A stretch of 23,257 bases of DNA from DATKMP01 sp035541775 (GTDB lineage: Bacteria > Bacteroidota > Ignavibacteria > UBA10030), in the NCBI GenBank assembly GCA_035541775.1, contig DATKMP010000117.1, positions 1 through 23,257 of the forward strand, read 5' to 3'. How positions within the stretch are numbered: the first letter of the stretch is position 1; every line of letters begins with the position of its first letter. Shown here in pieces: positions 17,559 to 23,257 of the stretch. Under the pieces are notes generated by a model. The model had not been told where the DNA came from. It searched no databases and saw only the letters and a list, made by a program, of their open reading frames with translations. The translations under genes and the position numbers were made by a program.

Positions 17559-17630
17559 GCGTTGCAGTAAATTTAATTTGCACCGGTCTGACCTCTTTGA
17601 GATGGCAACGCTTTGCATTTGGCAGACCGG
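17559..17630. repeat. Two interlocking perfect inverted repeats
   Basis: Arm A GCGTTGC (17559-17565) pairs with GCAACGC (17605-17611). Arm B CCGGTCTG (17583-17590) pairs with CAGACCGG (17623-17630). The order A-B-A'-B' is that of a pseudoknot or of two alternative hairpins. On the plus strand the second arm is followed by a T-run (TTATTTTTT, 17636-17644), as in a rho-independent terminator, though no plus-strand gene ends here. It fills the 127-base gap between the DUF5686 gene and the small hypothetical gene. It could be a REP/MITE-like element; I cannot test copy number. Confidence 0.55.
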
Positions 17631-17654
17631 ACTGTTATTTTTTGAAAGACTTGG

Positions 17655-17873
17655 TTAATCACTTAAAACAGTATATTCGATTTGGTTGTTGCTACAATTT
17701 TTGATTTCAATGGTTTTAGATTGGAAATGGATCACTTTGTCATTCTTGATGTTAAAAACTACTTTGTACGAAAATTGACTGCGAATCATATCTTCAGAAT
17801 ATTCTCTATAAACCGCTTTTATTTGTTCATCAGATATTTCTGTCAATATTAGTTCATACGAAAATTCATTCAT
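17655..17873 (-). CDS. Short reading frame, probably the displaced C-terminal part of the upstream lipoprotein
   Basis: This open frame of 72 residues from its ATG extends without a stop at least to 17897, giving 80 residues with the prefix SAPLKKLV. The segment IKAVYREYSEDMIRSQFSYKV and the ending IEIKNCSNNQIEYTVL resemble the C-terminal beta-rich domain of small Bacteroidota proteins with a YREF...aRpaF...Y pattern. It lacks its own signal peptide. It starts 11 bases after the stop of the lipoprotein frame, in another frame, with no Shine-Dalgarno sequence. The simplest reading is that both were one gene; separate reinitiated translation is also possible. Base composition is AT-rich like its partner. 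Confidence 0.55.
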   Translation of the reverse strand: MNEFSYELILTEISDEQIKAVYREYSEDMIRSQFSYKVVFNIKNDKVIHFQSKTIEIKNCSNNQIEYTVLSD

Positions 17874-17884
17874 AACAAGTTTTT

Positions 17885-18331
17885 TTAATGGAGCACTTTT
17901 TCGAACGTAATTTTTTGAGTAGGTTCGTACGGATAATTGCTATAATAGTCATTTATTTTTAGCACTTGTCTTTCAGTCGACATCAAAATATAAGATGAAG
18001 GATAACTTGTACTCAATGGCCGGAGTTTAAAATTCGGTCTGACATATTCCTCTACAGAAAATTTGTCTCCTTTTTTAATCACGAAAGATGAAGATGAATA
18101 AAAACCTTTTTGTGAAATTGTATCCGTACTCGTTGCTTCATAAACATCAGTTATGAGAAACTTTCCTTTTGTAACTCTAATTAATGGGTCACCGATAGCA
18201 GCCTTCTGAGTTTTTCCAATCTCATAATTTGTGTAAACCTCTGAACCCAAAGAAATTGAACTATCGGATTGGGATGGAATACAACCTGCCAAGGTAACGG
18301 AGAACACTGCAACAATTTGTAAGCGTCTCAT
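17885..18331 (-). CDS. Putative lipoprotein, probably truncated by a frameshift
   Basis: From the ATG at 18331 this is 148 residues, with a lipoprotein signal MRRLQIVAVFSVTLAGC (lipobox LAGC, Cys17). GAGGA about 6 bases before this ATG supports it over the ATG four codons upstream. The mature part is polar and beta-rich (TKGKFLITDVYEATSTDT, SFVIKKGDKFSVEEYV) and ends FEKVLH. A run of five A (minus strand, 17897-17901) lies just before the end; one extra A there would fuse it to the downstream frame as a 225-residue lipoprotein. Codon use is AT-rich compared with both neighbours, which suggests transfer or relaxed selection. Function unknown. Confidence 0.6.
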   Translation of the reverse strand: MRRLQIVAVFSVTLAGCIPSQSDSSISLGSEVYTNYEIGKTQKAAIGDPLIRVTKGKFLITDVYEATSTDTISQKGFYSSSSFVIKKGDKFSVEEYVRPNFKLRPLSTSYPSSYILMSTERQVLKINDYYSNYPYEPTQKITFEKVLH

Positions 18332-18462
18332 AACAGTCCTCATTATATTATCAATGTAGTCAACTCTCTATAATATTTTAAGCTTTTCTAATTTTTCATA
18401 CAAACCGTTTCGAACACAACAATAATTACGTTCTTACGACTCAACTACTTTCGTCTCATCAC
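18332..18462. other. AT-rich intergenic stretch
   Basis: The 131 bases between the lipoprotein start and the TonB-receptor-like stop are AT-rich. On the minus strand they contain TTGACT and TATAAT-like words close to the lipoprotein ATG, but with only 10 bases between them, so I do not call a promoter. I see no gene, RNA or clear terminator hairpin. Confidence 0.5.
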
Positions 18463-20523
18463 TCAATCGTTAAACTCCCAGTTCACGCCAATCCGAAGGC
18501 CGCCGGATTGCATCGGATAAATCGGCGCCAGCATATAGTGAAGATTCATGACATTGAGATACGAAAGCGATACGTGTGCATCGCCGATCTTCAGAACCAG
18601 AAAAAGATCCAACGTTGTGGTTTTGCCAAACATGAACCCCTGAGATTGATATGCTTGGTACGCCAACAGCGCCGGAATCAGCGTCATTCCATCTTGACGG
18701 TTATAAAACGACGAACGGACACCGAGCCGGACATCGTACACACCGAGCAGCGCTTTGTTGCGATAGCTGAGTTCGCCGGAAAAAATAACATCCGGCATCA
18801 ACGTTTTCAGCGTATCGTTTTGCGTGGTCTTCGTCAATGTCATGGTGCCGTACGCCTCAAACCATTTCCAGCATACGCGCGCGCTGCCGGTAATGCCAAG
18901 AATTTCTTCCTTCGCAATATTTTCGATGATCGTGGCAGGCGCTCCGCTTGCCGTCGTGCCGGCACTGTACACAATTGCATTATCTGCAAGCCGTTGAAAT
19001 GCACCGATGTGAATATCCATCGTCGAATCATGAAACATCCGCACACCAGCTTGATACAACGTATGTCGTTCTTTTTGTATTGGCGATGGACGGAAGATGG
19101 TAGAATCCGTCCAGTATAATTCCTGGATCGTTGGTAGCCGATCGAACCATGAAGCATCGAATGAAATACTCAGCCACGACCATGGATGAACCGCCAGATT
19201 GCCGCCAAAATTTTTTGCCGCTGTTCCACGCAATGTTTTATATTCTGCCGAAACAGACGGAATGATAAAGCTATCGAACGGCAAGGATATTTTTCCAAAG
19301 ACTGAATTCTCGGTTTCATCAACAGCCGGCAAAATTCGTGTGCTGTCCGTTTGCCGCCGCAATGTCTGCACACCAACCCAGCCGCTCGCCGGCATGAACG
19401 AAATATTTTGCTGCAATCGTGCGCCCAAAACATTTGCCCGCGCAAAATCATCGATAGTGCCGACGTCATTGTAGATATCCGATATAACTTCTGATTTATT
19501 GAACTCACGCTCATACGAAGTATGGAACAAACTGACCTGCGTCAGAGAAGCAGAATCGGGCAATAGTTTTGCAATGGCACGAAGCGATACATCGTTGCGC
19601 GTTATTTTATCCCACGCCGTCGGATGCACCACATACGTTCCCAATCCGGCAAACACATCCTGTTGATTGGGATTAGTAAGGTCTGCGCCGCCATTCATAC
19701 CGTTCGTTGCTTGATTAAAAAATTCCGTCAACGAAAGATTCAGACGATCAGAAAGATCGTACCGCAATCGCGTGCGAATATTCCATGCATCGAGATTGGA
19801 ATTTATATAAAATCCTTGAGAAGTGGGACGCTGAAATGCAAACATCAAATTCAATCCGCGCGCAATGTTTTGTGTGTACAATCCGTCCAGCAAAAGCGTA
19901 TTTTTAATATCTTGTACATAACGAATTTTTGTGTACGGTTTTACGGAATTATACGAACGCGAGACGAAATTCATTCCGACACCGGCAGAGCCATCGCCAA
20001 AGCTTGCCGCGTCCGAACCCGTGGCAAGTTCCACATGATCGATAAATTCTAACGGCAGATCGTTCATATTCAATGTCCCGGTAATCGGATCTTTCATCGG
20101 CAAACCGTCCAACAGAAGTTCGATACCGCGGCTGTCAACACCGAACGCATTGAATTGCCCCGGCTCTCCTGCTTCGCCAAGATCGCGCCAAAAAAATCCA
20201 GGAACTTTCCAAATCAACTCATTCATATTTTTTGCATCAGTCCACAGCACTTGTTGACGAGATAATTTGTCGCTGGTATCGATTTTCCCGGTAATCGTTC
20301 CCATTCCCGGAATATACCGGATGATGACAGAATCCATCACAACAGAATCTCGTTTTGCGAAACGCATGGAATCCGGCAATACGTGCAATGTGTCGGACTT
20401 GATACTGTGGGAAGAAACTCGCTGCACAGGCGAAAGCGGAACAAACGAACTATCTCTTTTTTCCTGAGCAGTGCTTAAACAAACAAAACAAAAAATCGAT
20501 ATGAGTAAAAATTTTATATGCAC
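18463..20523 (-). CDS. TonB-dependent receptor-like outer-membrane protein with plug domain
   Basis: This 686-residue protein reads from a GTG at 20523, 10 bases after the ispE stop. The GTG is chosen because the signal peptide (HIKFLLISIFCFVCLSTAQ) begins there, and the only in-frame ATG lies inside ispE. After a polar linker of about 75 residues comes a plug-like domain (MNELIWKVPGFFWRDLGEAG, VDSRGIELLLDGLPM, IDHVELATGSDAASFGDGSAG). A barrel of about 500 residues follows and ends GGLRIGVNWEFND. I see no clear TonB box and no N-terminal carboxypeptidase-like domain. The substrate is unknown. It likely shares the ispE message. The family assignment is firm for the plug, less so for TonB-dependent uptake. 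Confidence 0.82.
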   Translation of the reverse strand: MHIKFLLISIFCFVCLSTAQEKRDSSFVPLSPVQRVSSHSIKSDTLHVLPDSMRFAKRDSVVMDSVIIRYIPGMGTITGKIDTSDKLSRQQVLWTDAKNMNELIWKVPGFFWRDLGEAGEPGQFNAFGVDSRGIELLLDGLPMKDPITGTLNMNDLPLEFIDHVELATGSDAASFGDGSAGVGMNFVSRSYNSVKPYTKIRYVQDIKNTLLLDGLYTQNIARGLNLMFAFQRPTSQGFYINSNLDAWNIRTRLRYDLSDRLNLSLTEFFNQATNGMNGGADLTNPNQQDVFAGLGTYVVHPTAWDKITRNDVSLRAIAKLLPDSASLTQVSLFHTSYEREFNKSEVISDIYNDVGTIDDFARANVLGARLQQNISFMPASGWVGVQTLRRQTDSTRILPAVDETENSVFGKISLPFDSFIIPSVSAEYKTLRGTAAKNFGGNLAVHPWSWLSISFDASWFDRLPTIQELYWTDSTIFRPSPIQKERHTLYQAGVRMFHDSTMDIHIGAFQRLADNAIVYSAGTTASGAPATIIENIAKEEILGITGSARVCWKWFEAYGTMTLTKTTQNDTLKTLMPDVIFSGELSYRNKALLGVYDVRLGVRSSFYNRQDGMTLIPALLAYQAYQSQGFMFGKTTTLDLFLVLKIGDAHVSLSYLNVMNLHYMLAPIYPMQSGGLRIGVNWEFND

Positions 20524-20533
20524 GATGTTGTTT

Positions 20534-21376
20534 CTATGGTAACTCTTGGGGCGGTGCAATAAAAATACGAACCGTTGTATCGAACGATGCTGCTGCGCGG
20601 CGCGACGACAATTCGTTTTCAAAGAAACCAAAGACCGATGATCCGCTGCCGCTCATCAGGGCAAACGTTGCGCCGGATAAAATCAAGGTTCTTTTTGTTT
20701 GTTGAATCAACGGATATGCCTCAAATACCGACGGCTCAAAATCATTAACAACATCTGCTGAAAATATTTTTCGATCATGAAGTTGTTCTGTTACGATCGT
20801 TTTCAATTTCCGCGCAGCATATCCGGATTTCTGTTTTAAATTTCCGTACGCCCATGCCGTGGAAACATGCACCGGCGGCACCGCAACGACCATCCAGTAT
20901 GGAATAGCAAACAAACAATGTTCCAAGATTTCTCCGCGGCCTGTTGCATATGCGCTGCCGCCATCGATAAAAAAGGCGACATCGGCTCCAAGGTCTGCGC
21001 CGAGTGAACGAAGTTCGCTGCTGGATAAATTCAAATTCCACAGCAAATTCAAACCGCGCAACACTGCCGCCGCATCGCTGCTCCCGCCGCCAAGTCCGGC
21101 ACCGACAGGAATATTTTTTTGAAGCGCAATAGATGCTCCGGTTGTTACACCGGCGGCTTTTTGCAGCAATCGAGCAGCGCGCAAACATAAATTAGAATCG
21201 TCGGCAGGCGCTTCAACAGAATTCGAAATCATTGTTAGATGAGTACTCGTTTGCAGTTCAAGATCGTCATGCCATGGAATTTCATGAAAACATGTTTCCA
21301 GATCGTGATAGCCATCTGCCCGCTTGCCGATAATGCGCAAACCGATATTGATTTTGGCGTTCGCCTGAAGAATCAT
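20534..21376 (-). CDS. ispE: 4-diphosphocytidyl-2-C-methyl-D-erythritol kinase
   Basis: This 280-residue GHMP kinase phosphorylates CDP-methylerythritol in the MEP route to isoprenoids, in the cytoplasm. NAKINIGLRIIGKRADGYHDL (6-26) is the IspE start with the substrate-binding Lys. PVGAGLGGGSSDAAAVLRGL is the ATP-binding motif, with Asp in GADVAFFIDGG as the expected catalytic aspartate. ALMSGSGSSVFGFF is the third motif. The length is typical. It is divergent from the glutamine amidotransferase gene across 139 bases and is followed closely by the TonB-receptor-like gene. Isoprenoid supply would feed the menaquinone side chain. Confidence 0.96.
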   Translation of the reverse strand: MILQANAKINIGLRIIGKRADGYHDLETCFHEIPWHDDLELQTSTHLTMISNSVEAPADDSNLCLRAARLLQKAAGVTTGASIALQKNIPVGAGLGGGSSDAAAVLRGLNLLWNLNLSSSELRSLGADLGADVAFFIDGGSAYATGRGEILEHCLFAIPYWMVVAVPPVHVSTAWAYGNLKQKSGYAARKLKTIVTEQLHDRKIFSADVVNDFEPSVFEAYPLIQQTKRTLILSGATFALMSGSGSSVFGFFENELSSRRAAASFDTTVRIFIAPPQELP

Positions 21377-21465
21377 GGGTTGAGTTATGCTGCCTGCAAT
21401 TCGTTATCAATCGTTTTTCTATGCGATCACAAATTAAAATACTGGAATAACGGCGCAGAAGCAAC

Positions 21466-21497
21466 TTTGATTGTTCTCCCAATTTTCCGTACGTTAC
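21466..21497 (+). promoter_or_regulatory. Candidate promoter for the amidotransferase-kdsA-kdsC operon
   Basis: A perfect TTTG -33 box (21466-21469) is followed after 20 bases by TACGTTAC (21490-21497), which keeps TAnnTT of the -7 box with two mismatches. Transcription would start near 21504, about 12 bases before the ATG at 21516. Confidence 0.4.
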
Positions 21498-21515
21498 AAT
21501 GAAGTGACGCAACCA

Positions 21516-22214
21516 ATGAAACTCGGCGCAATTCAACACGTTCCTTTTGAAACCGTCGGCTCGATTGAAGAATGGGCTGACGCGAACGGCCATGCGCTTT
21601 CCATCACAAAAATATTCAACGGTGATCCGCTGCCGGCGCTGCATACATTCGACGGATTGATTGTGATGGGCGGACCGATGGGCGCCTATGACGATCATCG
21701 TTATTCATGGCTGCCGCATGAAAAAATATTTTTACAATCCGCAATTCGCGAGAAGAAGAAAATTTTGGGAATTTGTCTCGGAGCACAATTGATTGCAGCG
21801 GTACTCGGCGCCATCGTTCATAAAAATCCTTGGAAAGAAATTGGCTGGTTTCCTATTCGCAAAACAATCGACGGACACAAATTATTTTCGGCATTCGCTT
21901 CGCCGCAAACGGTTTTTCACTGGCACGGCGATACGTTTGAAATTCCCCACAATGCGCAGCGATTCTTTGAATCGGACGGGTGCAAAAATCAAGCATTTCT
22001 GTACAGTGACCATGTATTGGGACTTCAATTTCACCTTGAACTGACGGCAAGCGGTTTGGAGGAATTGATTCAGAATTGCCAGAATGAATTGATTGCCGAT
22101 CATTTTATTCAATTGGAAGAGAAATTGACATCGCAGTATGCAACCTATTCTTCCGAAAATAAACGAATATTGTTTTCACTCTTAGATTCGTTCTTCGCAG
22201 CGGAGAAAGTATAA
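21516..22214 (+). CDS. Class I glutamine amidotransferase-like protein
   Basis: This 232-residue protein has the class I triad: Cys87 in ILGICLGAQL, His173 and Glu175 in GLQFHLELT. VMGGPMGAYDD (50-60) forms the oxyanion-side loop. It resembles stand-alone GMP-synthase-like amidotransferase domains that release ammonia from glutamine or cleave gamma-glutamyl bonds. No partner synthetase is encoded nearby. I use the ATG at 21516 (start MKLGAIQHVPFE) over an upstream open stretch without family character. Three bases separate its stop from kdsA, so it is the first gene of a kdsA-kdsC operon. The substrate is unknown. Confidence 0.88.
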   Translation: MKLGAIQHVPFETVGSIEEWADANGHALSITKIFNGDPLPALHTFDGLIVMGGPMGAYDDHRYSWLPHEKIFLQSAIREKKKILGICLGAQLIAAVLGAIVHKNPWKEIGWFPIRKTIDGHKLFSAFASPQTVFHWHGDTFEIPHNAQRFFESDGCKNQAFLYSDHVLGLQFHLELTASGLEELIQNCQNELIADHFIQLEEKLTSQYATYSSENKRILFSLLDSFFAAEKV

Positions 22215-22217
22215 TTT

Positions 22218-23045
22218 ATGAAAACAAAAACTGTTTCCATCGGCAATATACATATCGGCGGCGGCAAGCCGCTTGCATGCATTGCCGGGCCGTGCGTCGT
22301 GGAAAACCGCGAGATGATTTTGCAGACCGCAAAAACGATTCTCGATATCACCACGCGATTGAACATTCCGTTTATTTTCAAATCATCCTATAAAAAAGCA
22401 AATCGGACCAGCGGCGATTCGTTCACCACGATCGGCGAAGAAAAAGCGCTTGCGATTCTCGCGGAAGTAAAACGCGAGTTCGGCGTTCCGCTTCTAACCG
22501 ATATTCACACGTCCGATGAAGCGCATGCCGCAGCAGAAGTTGTCGATGTTCTGCAGATTCCCGCGTTCCTCTGCCGTCAGACGGAATTGCTCGAAGCGGC
22601 GGGGCGCACCGGCAAAATAGTGAACATTAAAAAAGGGCAATTTCTTGCTCCGGACGATATGAAACTTGCAGCCAAAAAAGTTGCAGACACCGGCAATGAA
22701 AATATTTTATTGACAGAACGCGGAACAACATTCGGCTATCATAATCTTGTGGTCGATATTCGCGCGCTGCCGATTATGCAACAGTCCGGATATCCTGTCA
22801 TTCTCGATGCAACGCATTCTGTGCAATTGCCCGGCGGCGCAACGAATCAAAGCGGCGGACAGCCGGAATTTATTTTTCCGATCGCACGCGCAGGTGTTGC
22901 CGCCGGCATTGACGGAATTTTTATCGAAACGCATCCCGATCCTTCCAAAGCGTTGAGCGATGCCGCAAGCCAGTTGAAACTCAGCTTGCTGGAAGAATTG
23001 CTGAAACAAATGAAAACGATTGACGACGTTGTAAAACAGTACTGA
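22218..23045 (+). CDS. kdsA: 3-deoxy-8-phosphooctulonate synthase (KDO8P synthase), metal-dependent type
   Basis: This 275-residue enzyme condenses phosphoenolpyruvate with arabinose-5-phosphate to form Kdo-8-phosphate for the LPS inner core. AGPCVVE (23-29), KSSYKKANRTS (55-65), DIHTS, GRTGKIVNIKKGQF, LTERGTTFGYHNLVVD and DATHSVQLPG are all KdsA signatures. Cys26, His200, Glu237 and Asp248 sit at the positions of the four metal ligands of the Aquifex enzyme (Cys11, His185, Glu222, Asp233; a constant offset of 15), whereas the metal-free E. coli type has Asn for Cys. It is followed after 5 bases by kdsC. Confidence 0.97.
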   Translation: MKTKTVSIGNIHIGGGKPLACIAGPCVVENREMILQTAKTILDITTRLNIPFIFKSSYKKANRTSGDSFTTIGEEKALAILAEVKREFGVPLLTDIHTSDEAHAAAEVVDVLQIPAFLCRQTELLEAAGRTGKIVNIKKGQFLAPDDMKLAAKKVADTGNENILLTERGTTFGYHNLVVDIRALPIMQQSGYPVILDATHSVQLPGGATNQSGGQPEFIFPIARAGVAAGIDGIFIETHPDPSKALSDAASQLKLSLLEELLKQMKTIDDVVKQY

Positions 23046-23050
23046 ATTTT

Positions 23051-23257
23051 ATGATACAAAAAAAATCTTCCATCAAATCCAAACTCAAGCACATCAAATT
23101 GTTATTATTAGATGTGGACGGCGTGATGACTGACGGCGGAATATATTATTCCAACAGCGGCGACGAAATGAAACGGTTCAATATTCAGGATGGCTATGGA
23201 TTGAGAAAATTTCGACTTGCCGGATTTCAAACAGGCATTATTACCGGCAGAGTTTCC
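23051..23257 (+). CDS. kdsC: 3-deoxy-D-manno-octulosonate 8-phosphate phosphatase KdsC (partial)
   Basis: The first 69 residues of a HAD-type phosphatase are visible before the window ends. DVDGVMTDGGIYY (21-33) holds the nucleophile Asp21 and acid/base Asp23. FNIQDGYGLRKF (43-54) and TGIITGR (61-67, motif II Thr65) are typical of KdsC. It removes phosphate from Kdo-8-phosphate, the step after KdsA, which fits its position 5 bases downstream. The rest of the gene is not in the window. Confidence 0.93.
   Translation, partial: MIQKKSSIKSKLKHIKLLLLDVDGVMTDGGIYYSNSGDEMKRFNIQDGYGLRKFRLAGFQTGIITGRVS

Noticed and set aside
17459..17704. Plus-strand open frame of 81 codons across the inverted repeats
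   Set aside because: It begins inside the DUF5686 gene on the opposite strand and mostly translates the repeat; no evidence of a protein family.
18508..19119. Plus-strand open frame of 203 codons
   Set aside because: It is antisense to the TonB-receptor-like gene, with a His/Arg-rich composition typical of a shadow.
20524..20631. 36-codon N-terminal extension of the TonB-receptor-like gene
   Set aside because: It lies almost entirely in ispE coding sequence and would put a basic stretch before the signal peptide.
1..23257. CRISPR array, tRNA or rRNA genes, insertion sequences, defence systems
   Set aside because: Read on both strands, I saw no regular spacer-repeat pattern, cloverleaf, rRNA-like stretch, transposase or known defence domain.

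Overview
The window is an ordinary-looking chromosomal segment of a Gram-negative member of the Bacteroidota/Ignavibacteria/Chlorobi (FCB) group. Four things support this: a PorD-like protein (DUF4835) and a PorV/PorQ-like outer-membrane protein, both tied to type IX secretion; a DUF5686 surface protein and a TonB-receptor-like barrel; menaquinone (MenG) and Kdo (KdsA/KdsC) synthesis genes; and several gene starts preceded by a TTG-N19/20-TAnnTTTG-like promoter rather than a strong Shine-Dalgarno sequence. No rRNA, tRNA, CRISPR, insertion sequence or phage gene was seen. Coding density is high, and no gene-free stretch exceeds about 130 bases.

Layout. (1) 1-3469, minus strand: a PorV/PorQ-like protein overlaps a secreted helix-hairpin-helix/barrel protein, which is followed by mnmA (cut by the window edge). 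(2) 3468-4364, plus strand: the PorD-like gene, whose start codon overlaps that of the divergent PorV-like gene. (3) 7400-4376, minus strand: tatD, then a HEAT-repeat/cyclophilin fusion. (4) 7520-14015, plus strand: menG, an uncharacterised amidohydrolase, a membrane-anchored penicillin-acylase-family enzyme, a sirtuin and pyruvate kinase; the last three are chained by ATGA overlaps. (5) 17527-14027, minus strand: a DUF5686 surface protein and a GT9 glycosyltransferase. (6) 17540-18460: a visibly AT-rich islet with interlocking inverted repeats and a small lipoprotein gene that looks split by a one-base frameshift. (7) 21376-18463, minus strand: ispE and a TonB-receptor-like barrel. (8) 21516-23257, plus strand: a class I glutamine amidotransferase, kdsA and kdsC (cut by the window edge).

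The common theme is the cell envelope: Kdo and heptosyltransferase-like steps for LPS, isoprenoid and quinone supply, outer-membrane barrels and T9SS-linked proteins, mixed with housekeeping genes (mnmA, tatD, pyk). I found no clear new defence or mobile system. The most interesting points are the split lipoprotein with its repeat-flanked AT-rich islet, the head-to-head start-codon overlap of two T9SS-linked genes, the exported helix-hairpin-helix/barrel protein, and an amidohydrolase that has lost a usually conserved histidine.
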